Assembly: GCF_022539665.2 (NCBI RefSeq)
Contig: NC_081332.1
Span: forward strand, 496,001 to 560,000
Source of the DNA: Daphnia carinata
Taxonomy: Eukaryota > Arthropoda > Branchiopoda > Diplostraca > Daphniidae
DNA: 64,000 bases
Direction: 5' to 3'
Shown: positions 30,478 to 41,500 of the stretch, piece after piece
Layout of the letters: the number at the start of each line of letters is the position of its first letter
Numbering within the stretch: position 1 is the first letter of the stretch
The notes under the pieces: model-generated
What the model saw: only the letters and a program-made list of their open reading frames with translations
The model's database searches: none
What the model was told of the DNA's origin: nothing
Position numbers and translations under genes: made by a program

Positions 30478-30752
30478 TGTAACTAATCAAGGAGACTAGG
30501 ACCAGTTCGGGTCCCTATCGATACTCGTAAATTAATTTATTTGCCTGCTAGTAAACTTTAAATAACTTTGTATTTTTTACTTTGAGGAGACTGATGCAGT
30601 AATGATGCGATACGGGTAGACTGTCTGCTAAGTAGACAAGTAATAGACTCGTCTAGACATCAGGTGCGTATTATTCCACCACTCCTCGTCTGGATCAGGA
30701 ATAGAGAGGTGGGAAGCCGCTTCTTACTATTCAGTACGCCGCATCCGTCACA
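30478..30752 (-). repeat. 3' LTR of the BEL element
   Basis: 275 bp, TGTAACTAATCAAGG to CATCCGTCACA. Colinear with 41229-41500 with roughly 10-12% differences by eye, plus small indels, so the insertion is old. Confidence 0.9.
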
Positions 30753-31209
30753 TAGCCGGCCCTGTTTCGGACAAAACACCTTCGTCGGATTCGATTTCCA
30801 GCAGACACAATTTAGTAGTAGGGCGTTCTAGTTTACCGGCTTTCGTACGCACTCGAGCGGAGCGGACAATCCCGTCGCTGCCACGGAAGACTTTGATTAC
30901 TCGACCGGTTGCCAGTCTCCACGTCGTAAATTGTGGTCTACAATTAACACCAAGTCCCCAATCGCTAGGTTTCGCCGATCATGGAGCCACTTGTATCGCT
31001 TAATTAGTTCAGGAATTTACTCGAGAAGCCATCTCTGCAAAAAATGACTCGCGATGGCCTGAGTATGACGCCAGGTCTTTGCGGATGGAGCGGTATGGTT
31101 AGATGGATTATCCGGTACAAGATTTCCGTTGGCTCGGCCGAGAAGAAAAGTGTTTGGGGTAAGCGGTTCCGGTTCACGAGGGTCTACAGCAACGTGGGTA
31201 AGACGCTTC
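30753..31209 (-). pseudogene. BEL integrase C-terminal tail
   Basis: On the minus strand this region reads RLTHVAVDPREPEPLTPN then FLLGR, the highly conserved BEL/Pao motif (RPLTHVSxDPxDxxPLTPxHFLLG). It is followed by W[15 protein letters not shown] and a [21 protein letters not shown] module, which is the BEL integrase C-terminal domain. Stops and a frame change occur. It is separated from the integrase core (37782-38250) by element F. Confidence 0.85.
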
Positions 31210-31659
31210 CGCTCTTAAGTCGACGAGATTTTTCACTATTTCGCCGTTTTGGCATCGAACTAATTAAGATGCACCAGATAAATTCAGATACAGGGAGGGA
31301 GCGGTGCGGTAGGCACGTTGAAATACTGGTTCGATGGTCACGCTACCACCAATTGGTTTCGGGTCTCGCCGCTGCCACCAAATGCTCTCGTACCGAAAGA
31401 AACAACCATTAACTATGACGGAAAACTGGATCGAAGCCCACTGTATTTCTTAACTCAAAGTTCAAAGTTATACTCGTGATTACACTCGCGATTCCGCTCG
31501 CAATTACACTCTCAATCTCAAACGCACACTCAGACACACTACGGTCACTCGTCCCTCTCTGGTCAGCTCTCTAGCCGTAGGGAAGAACGGGGACGAACCT
31601 TGAAGAGGGGTGAGAGAGGGGAAAAGGTAACAGGGTTGCCAGTGCTTGAGTCTACAACA
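31210..31659 (-). repeat. 3' LTR of F
   Basis: 450 bp, from CGCTCTTAAGTCGACG to GAGTCTACAACA on the plus strand. Compared base by base with 37332-37781, I see three substitutions (near 31477, 31627 and 31638) and no indels. Beyond the right end the element interior has CCTTCC, a short purine-rich tract on the minus strand. The left boundary is inferred from where the two copies stop agreeing, and is not a TG/CA end. Confidence 0.9.
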
Positions 31660-31903
31660 TTCGGCCCTTCCTGACAAACTAAAGTTCCCGGCTTTAAAGA
31701 AGAAGACGTATACATTAAGAATGACTTGATTAACTTAACACGAAATACACACGGCATTTGAGGTCAAACACTGAGCCTGGCTACCATACGGAGAACGAAA
31801 ACGAACCGTTGGTACTGAGGATCGCAAGGAGGATAGTACGCGAAAGAGGGAAGAGAGAAAAAAAAAGGACAAAAACAAAACAAAGTGAAACGCACTGCAT
31901 GAA

Positions 31904-33119
31904 TTAATGTTTGACCACAGGGTAGGGATATATAGGGGATTTCGACGTTCTTCCGGATCGAGTAACAACTGCCGGCATCTCTTCCGCAAGATTCATGGTA
32001 ACATAAACGGGCTCCAAAGTTCTTCGGTTGTCCAACAGCTCCTGGGGGCTGGTCTCTAATGAATTCAAAATTTCGTGATTGCTCTGGGAAGCTAAGTCCT
32101 CGTTGTTGATGGCTCGTTGGACAGCCGGTTCCTCGGGTTCTACCTCCGATTCCCACTGACTCTCCTCATCATTGAACGTAGCCAATTCATTTTCATTGAA
32201 GGCTTCGGGGGTCCACTCCGTTTCTACTCGTCCCCGGTACCGTCTCAGCGGAGACGAATGAGCGTTGAACTTTCGCCAAATTCTTTTTCGTCGGTTTGCT
32301 GGTAAGTCTTCTAACAAATAGCACGTTCGAGACACCCGCTTGATCACTTGATAGGGCCCGATAAATTTAGGTAAAAACTTCTTCGTTCTTCCGTTTCCGC
32401 GCCGCTTTCTTGCTACCAAGACTAGCTCGCCGGGGCTGAAAACTGGATCTGGGTTGCGATATTTATCGTAAGCGGTCTTACTCTTCTTTTGTCGACGAAT
32501 GGTCAGCTGACGCGCTATCTTCCTCCAGTGAGCCACCTTCTTTACCCGATCTTCATGCGTCTCCATCTCGACTGGTGGCCAGGGAAAAGCGGATTCGTGG
32601 GGTAGTACCGCAGTACGACCAGAAACTAGTTCAAATGGTGGGATCTTCGTTGTCGAATGTTTTGCCGTATTAATGGCGAATACAGCTTCCGGTAATCGTA
32701 GGTCCCAGTCCACATGGTCGAAATTAACAAATGCCGCGATAGTCAATGTCAGGGTGCAATTGACTTTTTCCACCAGCCCGTTCGTTTCTGGGTGCTCAGC
32801 CGATGCCATAGTATACTTGACTCTCCATTCCTTTAGAAAATCAGCAAAAAGTGAAGATGTAAAGGCCGTAGGCCCTACCTTGGTCGCTGATTAATCTCTG
32901 CCCAGTGTGCGTTCCGTGCTGCAAGAAGACGTCATTCTGGAAGAAATGACAGGCTGACTCTGCACCTGTATCTTTCACCGCCCTAGCCATTACCCATCTA
33001 GTCAGGTAGTCGATGCACACTATAATGTGCTGGGCTCCAGTAGCGGTGGCTTTGAACGGCCCGAGATGGTCGATGCCCAGTAGTTGGAACGGAAGTTTTG
33101 GGGGTCGTATTGAACACAA
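31904..33119 (-). pseudogene. Integrase core and C-terminal domain of F
   Basis: Segment 33119-32841 holds the first two catalytic aspartates (LGIDHLGPFKATATGAQHII and LISDQGRA). After one frameshift near 32870, segment 32809-31904 (301 residues) holds the catalytic Glu (EHPETNGLVEKVN), AINTAKHSTTKIPPFELVSG, and the GPY/F module (FLPKFIGPYQVIKRVSRTCY), then an acidic tail ending PIYPYPVVKH. An in-frame TAA at 33120-33122 separates it from the zinc-finger part. Apart from these lesions it is complete. Confidence 0.9.
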
Positions 33120-33590
33120 TTATCCGGCTGGAAATTCAACTCTTGACTTGAAGATCTGGCAAAACACACAAGATCCCACATAGGCGTCGAGACTTTCCTT
33201 CATTCCCTTCCACCAGTAACGTCGAGCCAAACGAGAGAGGGTTTTGGTTTTGCCATGATGGCCGCCATTCGGTGCGTCGTGACATTCGTTCATTATATCC
33301 TTCCGCAGAATTGAAGGTACTACCAGGAGATTGGGGCGACCAACGCTTTCACCTTTTCGATACAATATACCGAGGTGGAGGACAAACTGGTCATGACTGT
33401 TCCTCTCCTCACATCCTTGAGTGTTGAACCCTTGTAGGTCTAAGAAGATGGATTTTATATCGTTGTCAGCATGCTGCAATAAGGCGATCTGACGCCTTGA
33501 ATAGCCAGCTGGTTGCAACGCACCCAGTACATGGTCGACCGTTTCTTCCATTACTCCCGCAGAAGATCTAGATAGTGCGTCGGCCACCAC
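33120..33590 (-). pseudogene. End of RNase H and integrase zinc finger of F
   Basis: Begins MVADALSRS, the conserved ADALSR end of RNase H. The HHCC finger follows: HDAPNGGHHGKTKTLSRLA, RRYWWKGMKESLD and CVFCQ. It ends at a TAA that directly abuts the integrase core in the same frame, so a single base change accounts for the break. Confidence 0.9.
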
Positions 33591-33988
33591 ATTTGCCGTT
33601 CACTGAAATGTTGGACGTCCAGTGAGTACTCCTGTAGTGTCAGCAACCACCTCGCCAGTTTCCCGTTGATATATTTCTTCTTATACAGCCACCGTAGTAC
33701 GTTGCTGTCGGTCTTGACTAACAATCGCCTTCCATATACGTAATGTCTTAGCTTGTTGAGAGCCCACACCAATGCGAGACATTCCAGCTCATTCGAATGG
33801 TAATTTTCTTCTGCTGGAGATAGACGCCTACTAATGAAGGTAATTGGCCGGTCACCCTCGTCTTTTTTTAGTACCAAAACCGCTCCAATTCCTCTACTGC
33901 TGGCATCAGTCAACAACTCGAGGTCCGACGCTCCATCGTCGTAAATCAGGACTGGGGCAGTTGTAAGTTTTTCCTTTAGTTGAAACAT
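33551..33988 (-). pseudogene. RNase H of F
   Basis: LLTDASSRGIGAVL (first catalytic Asp), RPITFISRRLSPAEENYHSN, ELECLALVWALNKLRHYVYG (Glu), LLVKTDSNVLRWL (Asp), and LLTLQEYSLDVQHFSERQM. A frameshift near 33580 moves the last motif (ADALSR) into the 33590-33120 frame. RNase H degrades the RNA template during cDNA synthesis. Confidence 0.9.
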
Positions 33989-34143
33989 AGCCTCATCGTG
34001 TTCCGAGGTCCAATCTTTTGCTACGTTTGAATCCTTTTTTAGTAGTCGGTTGAGTGGCCTAGCTATTCCCGCAAAACCACGAATAATCGCCTATAGTATG
34101 AGGCTAGACCCAGAAACGACCTCAGCTGCGTAGTGCTTTGTGG

Positions 34144-34818
34144 TCACGGAAAATTTTCCACAGCGTCTATCTTTGCGGAATCGGGACTTATTCCATCAAA
34201 GCTGACGCGACGGCCTAAATATGAGACACTTGCCGCTCCAAAAATACATTTCTGTACGTTGAGGGTGAGACCGGCGTTCCCTATGGCATCCAGTACGAGA
34301 TCTAACCGTTGATTGTGTTGCGTGAAATCGCTTCCAAACACCAGGATATCATCCATGTAGACTAAGCATTCGGTCCACTTCCGTCCTTCCAAAACTTTGT
34401 CCATGAGGCGTTGGAAGGTGGGAGGAGCCCCGCAGAGACCAAAAGGAAGTTGAGTGAATTGGAAAAGGCCATCCGGAGTGACGAAGGCGGTTTTTTCTTG
34501 TTGTTCTTTTGCCACGGGTAGCTGCCAGAATCCACTTTCGAGGTCAAGGCTGCTAAAATACCTCGCCCTTGTAAGCCGATCAAGTACATCCTCTATCCTC
34601 GGAAGAGGATAAACGTCTTTTTGTGTAACGACGTTGAGTCGCCGGTAGTCAACGCAAAATAGGTGGTCGCCATTTTTTTTCGAACCAGTACGACTGGGAA
34701 GCTCCATGGGCCATTTGCTGGGAACACAACTTTTTCGTTCAACATTTCCCCTACCTTCTGCCGGATGACTCTTCTCTCCGCTTCGGAAACGCGGTAGGGA
34801 GCTGAATGAACAGGTCAA
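34144..34818 (-). pseudogene. Reverse transcriptase of F
   Basis: FCVDYRRLNVVTQKDVYPLP, RIEDVLDRL, FSSLDLESGFWQLPV, KTAFVTPDGLFQFTQLPFGL, TFQRLMDKVLEG and the intact catalytic CLVYMDDILVFG, then LNVQKCIFGAASVSYLGRRV. The frame ends VENFP at a TGA (34144-34146); conserved sequence continues past it (PQSTTQLRSFLG), so the stop is a single substitution. The N-terminal part (about 34700-34818) is frame-shifted. Confidence 0.9.
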
Positions 34819-36106
34819 GCGTCCCCCGTCTCAATCCGATGTTCGGCCAGATGCGTTTTTCCTTTTTTTGTAGCGAAGCAGCGTGAATGTCCTGCCAGCA
34901 GTTGCCCTAACTCTTGCACTTGTTCCGCGGTGAGATTTTCGTCGAACTTCGGTTCGAGAGCCTTCATTTGTTTGTCAGCGTCAATAAACGGTCTAGTCAA
35001 GCAGACGGGGTGACAGGTAGAATAATCAGCATAGAATGGTATAACTTGATAATCAGAAACGGGTACCGCAGACCACTTAGCCTTCGACCTGGTCCACCTA
35101 AATGGCGCACTACCCATGTTCAATACCGGTATCTGAACAATACTGGCTTTGCTTTCCAGTAGACATGAAGGAGAGATCCATTCTCTACCTCTGCGAGAGT
35201 AATCTGTGGTTGACAGCATTTATAAGCCATCAACTTTCGCTGGAACTCTAGCCTCGATAAACCTAGCAGTGGCTCCTGGAATCATTCTAGTTTTCGTTGG
35301 GTGGATCTGCAGTTTACCAGTTTGTTCTGACCTGCGGTGAGGGCTTTCTGAGGCCACAGATCCCAACAACCGTAGCTCTTGAGCGGCTTCTTCGAAATAT
35401 CGTGCGCTGTCCAGCGTTGATCCGGCTTCGTTGCTCACTTCATCGAGTGACTCAGGCGCGCGTCCACTAGAGCGTTCGGCCTGCTGGTGTGAAGTCCCCA
35501 TTTTGGCTATACCCATCCGCTCTTTTTCGATCGTTTCGCAGATCCAGGTTCCATTAGAAAAGGTAAGACTTATTCCGCTCGCAGCTATCCAGTCTGCGCC
35601 TAGCACTAGGGGGTATAACGTGTTTTCCATTACCACTACTCGGTCTAAATCCACTACTCCGTTAGCCCCGCGAACCGTAAGGGATATTTCTCCATATGCC
35701 AACAATTTCTGACCATTAACGGTGCACCAGGAAGAATTGGATGGTCTTACGGCAAAAGCACTTCGGTTGCGAATGAGCTCTTCTCTAATTATGCTGTTTC
35801 GTGCCCCTGAATCTATCATGGCCCTTTGCTTGCCGATCCTAAACACGTCCACCTCGATGAAAGGGCTGTCGATCGAAGAGAACGAACTAGTGGCTTGGAT
35901 GACGTTCATGGCCGGCCCTGCCCCGACGAGACGGCGTTGGAGTTTTCCGGGCGAGTTGGACAATTCCGGGCAATGTGCCCGTATCTTTGGCAGGCATAGC
36001 ATCGAATTTCACCACTGGAGCCCGGCTGTCGACGATCGAACGTTACGTGTCGTTGAGGAGTAGGATAACGGATGGGTTGTCTCATTGCGGTAAGCTGAAG
36101 AGACAA
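34815..36106 (-). pseudogene. Nucleocapsid, protease and linker of F
   Basis: 36106-35906 holds CYACQRYGHIARNC, a perfect CCHC knuckle. 36002-35220 (260 residues) holds the protease: RAMIDSGARNSIIREELI, with DSGA in place of the commoner DTGA, then LYPLVLGADWIAASGISLTF. 35219-34815 is the RT-proximal linker ending at TDSG/TGDA-like sequence. Two frame changes separate these parts. Confidence 0.85.
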
Positions 36107-36915
36107 TTCGCCAACCGTTGTGGTAGGCCTTCAACAACCCGAAGCACTTCTTGTCCGGTTAAGGCACTAGACATCGCTGGAGGGTCAATGGCGACGGCGA
36201 CGATGTTGCTGAGGTCTTCTAAGCGACGCAGTTCGTTAAGGAAATCAGCCACAAGGTTAGGCGGGTTTACCACCATCACCGCCCGATGATTAGGTTCTAT
36301 AAGACCGCGAATAAGGTAAGGGATCATTTGTGGCTCGGTAAGACGCGTGGGGCTACGGTGGCAGATTTTTAGTTTGTCCATCACGTAGTTTACGCCCGAT
36401 TCCGATGGCAATTGGGTGCGGTTTTCTCCCAAAACTTCCATTGCGTTTCGGTCAGCCGAACCTCAAAAACCTCCCTTAGGGCTTGAAGCCAGACCGTCCA
36501 ATTGGCTAGTGGCGTCCCAATTTCTTCATTCCAAGTCTGGGTGGCACCGTACAGTGAACTTACGGCAGCCCTTCGTTTCTCATTATCACCCCAGTTCTCT
36601 TCGAGTGTCTTTCGATTGATCTGCTGCAACCACTCCGTGAGCGACTCAGTTTTGTCCCCCGAGTAGCGCACATCATTCCCCATGGACACAACAATTGGGG
36701 CTGGTATAGGTAAAACGGGTGGACCCACAGGTTTTAGGTTGAGCTGGAACCTGAGCGGCCATAACCCGACCCGTCAAGGCAGCCAGAGTATCTGCCAATC
36801 GCTGCTGGTTAACCGCCAAAGCCCCTAGGGCTGCGTTTAATGCGTCGTTGTCCATGACGGCGGCTCTCGCTTCTTGGAACTCGAGACACGATTTGTGCAA
36901 ACCTCTTCCAAACAA
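36082..36915 (-). pseudogene. gag: gag capsid of F
   Basis: Three overlapping frames: 36915-36673, 36728-36390 and 36441-36082. Visible pattern: RYSGDKTESLTEWLQQINRK, then ATQTWNEEIG and W-x-LREVFEVRLTETQW, then SGVNYVMDKLKICHR and MIPYLIRGLIEPNHR, a Retrotrans_gag layout. Two frameshifts. It is distinct from gag of families A, B and C. Confidence 0.85.
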
Positions 36916-37143
36916 TTACAATATCTGGTACAGCAATGGCCTGCCTTAGCACAGACACAGTTTATACAAACTCCAATAGAACACCTACACCTCTGATTCA
37001 TCAACGGACCTTTGTCCTAAGGGAGAAGAGAAAAAAAAAGGAAGGTAGGAAAAAGGTTAGGGTGGAATGACGGACTCCCGAATCGAGAGACCAGTACGGG
37101 TGTGGACGTGGTAGGGTATATTTTGGGTCACTCAAAAGGACAT

Positions 37144-37377
37144 TTACTCTGGTATGCTCTTAGACTCTCGTCCATGCACCTTCAAGACAAACTCTTCTTC
37201 ATGGACGACTTCGATGACGCAGCTAGGGTTGTCAGCAACACGCGTACTTACGGGTTCTTTTTCAATAATGCACTCGCTCGCGGCTTTCTGCCCCTCACCG
37301 GCTAGAATCCTAAACTCAATGGCTCGTTGTTCGCTCTTAAGTCGACGAGATTTTTCACTATTTCGCCGTTTTGGCAT
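37144..37377 (-). CDS. Small leading ORF of F starting inside the LTR
   Basis: 77 residues starting with an ATG inside the 5' LTR and running into the interior. N-terminus is strongly basic (MPKRRNSEKSRRLKSEQR); the rest is acidic and valine-rich (CVIEVVHEEEFVLKV). The first 15 residues are encoded by LTR sequence and are also present in the 3' LTR. It precedes gag by about 230 bp. It could be the true gag start with a lost frame, or an upstream ORF. I do not recognise the family. Confidence 0.4.
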   Translation of the reverse strand: MPKRRNSEKSRRLKSEQRAIEFRILAGEGQKAASECIIEKEPVSTRVADNPSCVIEVVHEEEFVLKVHGRESKSIPE

Positions 37378-37781
37378 CGAACTAATTAAGATGCACCAGA
37401 TAAATTCAGATACAGGGAGGGAGCGGTGCGGTAGGCACGTTGAAATACTGGTTCGATGGTCACGCTACCACCAATTGGTTTCGGGTCTCGCCGCTGCCAC
37501 CAAATGCTCTCGTACCGAAAGAAACAACCATTAACTATGACGGAAAACTGGATCGAAGCCCACTGTATTTCTTAACTCAAAGTTCAAAGTTATACTCGCG
37601 ATTACACTCGCGATTCCGCTCGCAATTACACTCTCAATCTCAAACGCACACTCAGACACACTACGGTCACTCGTCCCTCTCTGGTCAGCTCTCTAGCCGT
37701 AGGGAAGAACGGGGACGAACCTTGAAGAGGGGTGAGAGAGGGGAAAATGTAACAGGGTTCCCAGTGCTTGAGTCTACAACA
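37332..37781 (-). repeat. 5' LTR of F
   Basis: 450 bp, three substitutions from the 3' LTR. Right flank is BEL integrase. I could not identify a convincing primer-binding site just inside it. Confidence 0.9.
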
Positions 37782-38887
37782 CGATTTACCTGATTAAATA
37801 AGTCGTTCCCAGCTGCCGCCAAAATGTGGAGCAGCGGGGGGGGGTTGAATATCCAATGGATTCATTTTCGAGCAAGACGTTTGGCAATGGAAGATGAATC
37901 CAGATGTTTCATGGTGTCTCGCTGCTCTCGTTCACCCGCTGTTCGATAGGTACTGTTGTCACTGTACACGGTGAAAGGCCACCCCTACGATTCGCCAAGC
38001 GTCAAAAGGAGTGGAGAAATGAGTCTGCATCGAGTGTGCATGCCATTTCGAAGTGTACTGCGCGGGTGACAAGGCACGTAAAGATGACACCCCCATCTCT
38101 TAGTGGTACGACGATTCAACACAAAATCGATTGGACCGAAACAATTCATTCCCTTGACAGTGTACGGGGGCAAGTGTGACATTAGGTGATTGGCGGGCAG
38201 CGCAGACATCAGAGGGGGTTCCGGTTTGTCCTGCTTTAAGCGACAGTCTGGTCAACGGGCAAGCACCTTTTGCACGGCTTGACGGAAGCGAAGTATGTAG
38301 TATTCCAGTCTGACTTCGCTAATTGTCCGTTCAACGCGTTCGTGGCCGACACGGATGTGACAGTGAATTATCAGCAATCGAGCGATCGGGCTGGCGTGAT
38401 GAAGGATGATCGAATGCTTGATTAGTTCCGTAAAAGCTCCTTTCTCGATATGGTCACGTACCCTTAACAATTCAGAACCGTAGATGAATGGCGTAAGCTG
38501 ATTTCGCTTTGATAACAGTGGGATGCTTTTCCCGCTCGTCAACTCGTTGATTTCCAATTTGAAGAAAGCTTGCTGATCAAGGCGTAATGTTACTAGTTTT
38601 GCATCTAGGAGTTCGGATGCACTAGGGTAACTGGGGTTAGGTTGCTGTACTAGATGCTTACAGTACATTCTTACGAAGCGGACAAGCCATCCGATTACCC
38701 GCAGATATCGATCCCATGAACAAATACCTTTCACATAGTTGAACAGTGGGCTGGTTGGTGGTAAACGTATTACGCCGGCCCATTTTGTGGGTGCAATTTC
38801 TGGATCATTTTCAGTAGGTTCCTCAAATCCTTCGCTTAGCGGCGAACGGCACGGGGGATGACGTAGAACGGTGGTCCAGCAAACCAA
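37782..38887 (-). pseudogene. BEL integrase zinc domain and core
   Basis: Segment 38887-38252 carries the BEL integrase N-terminus: CSWDRYLRVIGWLVRFVRMY, LTPFIYGSELLRVRDHIEKG (family LTPFxDxxGLLRVGGRI), then a histidine-rich zinc region (LLIIHCHIRVGHERVERTIS). Segment 38209-37985 has LPPYTVKGMNCFGPIDF, the first catalytic region (family PPFxxxGxDxFGP, here the Asp is Asn), and TTKRWGCHLYVPCH. 37790-37830 has GGSWERLI, the conserved GGxWER motif. F interrupts it 3' of this motif. Confidence 0.85.
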
Positions 38888-39300
38888 CGATGGTTATGGT
38901 TTAATGACTCGATGCGGATTCCAGGAGATGCGTCATCAGCGGGGTTTAGCGCCCCTGGTATGTGTCGCCACTGAGTTGCGTTTGACGATTCCAGAATTTC
39001 TGCTATCCGGTGGGCTACAAATGTGTAAAAGCGGCAGCTCTTAGCGTAGATCCATCGCAACACAGTCGTGGAATCCGTCCAAAATATTACTTCGATTTTC
39101 CTGTCCAGTCGGATCTCCTGCACAGCGGGATAGTGACAACTGTAGGCCTAATACCGCACCTTTTGGTTCTAATCGTGGGATGAAAATTTGTAGAAAATGG
39201 GAAACTCCAGCCTTGCCCATCACGAGACGCTCGCTGATCATGCAGTTTGGATTTACCGCTGGAAAAGGGTACAGGCTGTGATGCACTGTATACTCCACGG
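38836..39300 (-). pseudogene. BEL RNase H-like domain
   Basis: Segment 39123-38836: IEVIFWTDSTTVLRWIY, TFVAHRIAEILESSNATQWR and HIPGALNPADDASPG, which are diagnostic BEL/Pao RNase H motifs (FWTDSxxVLxWI ... QWRHVPxxxNPADxxSRG). The upstream frame (39364-39041) has FIPRLEPKGAVLGLQLSLSR, the preceding conserved RLEL-x-AAxLG motif. RT, which should come before this, is absent. Confidence 0.85.
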
Positions 39301-40860
39301 CGCGGCTATTGTTTAGGCTGATTTGATGGGTTGGATGTTTTGTGCTCAGAGGGGTGTGTTGCAAGTAAAGTATGTTTGAATACCATTTCTGCCTTCACGA
39401 TGTTCTGGAGCCATTTGCCAAAGTCGTCCAGGGAAAGTGAATTTTGGTAAGTTTTCACTATCTTCTTGCCGCACTTGCTTTTTAGATCATCGGGTAGTTT
39501 ATCGACAAGAGTTTCCAATAAACCACTGGATCGTAATTCACTTTCGTAGTCGAGATTTCGAAGCGAGCTACTGTTCCATGCAACGTAATACTGAATTTCA
39601 ACAGCGTCTGATAGTCAAGGGAGTGTCTCATCATGGGCAAGCTTAATATTGTGCCGATGTATGCCCTGGATACGAGGTGCGGGTGTCCATAAGTTTGCTC
39701 AAGCTGCTTGAGAGCTTCATATAATGCAGGGTTGTTGTGACAGTCTCCTAGACTATCTCGGATTTCACGTGTAACATAATGGCGGAGAATGGCCATTTTT
39801 GGGTAGTTGTAAAATTTGGATCCCCTTCGACCACTTCACGAAACATGGCTGCAAAGTCAGTTCATTTCAACGGGTCTCAATCGAAGGGCTCACAGTCGAT
39901 TTTTGTTTTACGGAATATTGCTGTACGGTTGCGGTCGACACCGACGTTGTTTGCCACAGGACTTAACGACAGGCTCGTGAAAGGCCTTAAAGGATCCTTA
40001 GGTTTGCCAGGTGCGACGTTCGGGCTATTGTTGGTATGGCCATCTGGTGGTCCGCACACGTTGCTGCTGAATAAAGAGGCTCCTTGCGGCTGCTTTGGAC
40101 GGGTTCCCAAGGTGCAATATTCTTGTCCATTTTGCCATGGTATTGAACTCAATTTCCACTCGACCTTTTCTTTCGCGGGTGGATTGCGTTCTTCTAGCCT
40201 CTTTAGCCGGTCATCCATTTCGGTTATTATAGTTTCATGTTGCTCACGTAGACCTTTCTGTTCATGTTCTAGCTGACGACGTTGCGTGATGTTGGGGGTC
40301 TTTTTCTAATTCGATAGTTAGGTTTTGCAATTTCACGTTGGATTCATATAGCTGTTGAGCGTGTTCATTGGACTTCTTCAAGCTTCTTCAAGCTTAAGAC
40401 CTTTTTCTTCTTCTTCCCGCAGCCGCTTCCGCAGATCCAGATGAGATCCAGAGGACTTCGCCGTTGTGTAAGAAACACTACTTTCCACTTTGATACTTTC
40501 TGGGGGGTTTTCTAGCTCGACTGGAAGTGCAATGGCGTCAGCTGCGTGGCGTGCCATCGATTCATTAATCACGCTACTACTCGGTAATTCAGATTGCCTT
40601 GCCTTAGCTAAGGCTTGATGGCGTTGAAGGCTTGCGGCGATGAATCGGACGATGTCTTGGAGGACGGATGTGCATTCTTCTTCTATTTTCTCGAAGGTGG
40701 TGCTGGTTCCCTTCTATACGACTAAATTCACTCACACTAATGGTTTCACCAAAGAGTAGCGTCACGTTGAGCACTGACTGTAACACGGCGTGGCGAATGG
40801 GCGTATGTGAAAGATAATAACGGATGCGCCTAAACACGCGGTACTCACGCACTAGCCAAG
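39301..40860 (-). pseudogene. gag: BEL gag
   Basis: Segments 40852-40604, 40572-40378 (coiled-coil-like, RKRLREEEEKGLKLEEA), 40218-39877, 39796-39482 and 39518-39306. The 39796-39482 part reads ALKQLEQTYGHPHLVSRAYI then LPMMRHSLDYQTLLKFSITL and HGTVARF, the BEL gag (DUF1759) signature. The last segment (LPDDLKSKCGKKIVKTYQN) is the normal continuation. It then jumps to RNase H near 39300 without protease or RT. Confidence 0.8.
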
Positions 40861-41202
40861 ATGTAACTTTAGTACGCGTGCACTTTAAACGGTTGAAAAT
40901 GATAGCAACGTAACGTAAATAGTATTATATAAATATAAATATAACTAGTATTGTTTGAGCTCAAGATATACGTCTGGACTGGCGGATGACATAGATATAG
41001 GCGGAAACGTTTGGGCAAGACGCGCACACAACGACATCGATTTCGGCTACCACTTCACTTCTAACGTCTCAGTATAATTGTCCGGCGATAGAATTGATTT
41101 TAACGATTACTACAGTTAGGATACTCTTCCAAGTTAACGGATACCACGGATTTAAATGGATACCTTCGGTCACGCACGATTCAAGCATACGATGAGAGAA
41201 TA

Positions 41203-41220
41203 TTCCCGGTCGATGCACCA
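41203..41220 (-). other. tRNA-Gly primer-binding site of BEL
   Basis: On the minus strand, 8 bases inside the 5' LTR, TGGTGCATCGACCGGGAA is complementary to the 3' end of arthropod tRNA-Gly (GCC) at 17 of 18 positions by my recollection of that tRNA. BEL elements commonly use tRNA-Gly. Confidence 0.8.
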
Positions 41221-41228
41221 AAATTTAA

Positions 41229-41500
41229 TGTCAGTAATGAAGAAGACTAGGACCAGTTTGGGTTTCTATCGATACTCGTAAGTTAATATGACAGTAAACT
41301 TTAAATAACTTTGTATTTTCTACTTTGAAGACACTGATAAAGTAATGATGCGATACGGGTAGACTGTCTGCTAAGTACAGAAGACAAGTAATAGACTCGT
41401 CTAGACATCAGGTGCGTATGATTCCGCTACTCCTCGTCTGGTTCAAGAATAGAGAAGTGGGAAGCCGCATCCTACTATTCAGTACGACGCATCCGTCACA
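41229..41500 (-). repeat. 5' LTR of the BEL element
   Basis: 272 bp, TGTCAGTAATGAAGAAG to CATCCGTCACA; colinear partner of 30478-30752. The adjacent plus-strand flank immediately continues family E (YYRRFVK). Confidence 0.9.

Larger units (their letters stand above)
31210..37781 (-). mobile_element. Young Gypsy element F nested in BEL integrase
   Basis: 6572 bp bounded by 450-bp direct repeats at 31210-31659 and 37332-37781. Minus-strand order: LTR, small leading ORF, gag, zinc knuckle, protease, RT, RNase H, zinc finger and integrase with GPY/F module, LTR. All domains are present, the only full complement in the window, but there are several stops and frameshifts. No env-like ORF. Flanks are BEL integrase on both sides, with about 100 bp of integrase apparently missing at the junction, so no clean target duplication remains. 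Confidence 0.9.
30478..41500 (-). mobile_element. BEL/Pao retrotransposon split by a Gypsy element and inserted in family E
   Basis: 11,023 bp between LTR ends, of which 6572 bp belong to the nested Gypsy F, leaving a BEL copy of about 4.45 kb. On the minus strand: 5' LTR (41229-41500), tRNA-Gly primer site, gag, RNase H, integrase, [F], integrase tail, 3' LTR (30478-30752). Protease and RT are missing between gag and RNase H (about 39300), so it was a deletion derivative. Flanking host sequence is the broken family E RT/RNase H; direct flanks are ACCCT and ACCTC, an imperfect 5-bp duplication. Confidence 0.9.

Noticed and set aside
31044-31412. 122-codon plus-strand ORF, repeated at 37154-37534
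   Set aside because: The repeat is the F LTR; the frame is open by chance and is not shared outside it.
31205-37787. Target duplication for F (CGCTT/CGATT)
   Set aside because: Imperfect, and about 100 bp of BEL integrase seems missing at the junction.
39779-40276. 165-codon plus-strand ORF
   Set aside because: Antisense shadow of BEL gag on the minus strand.
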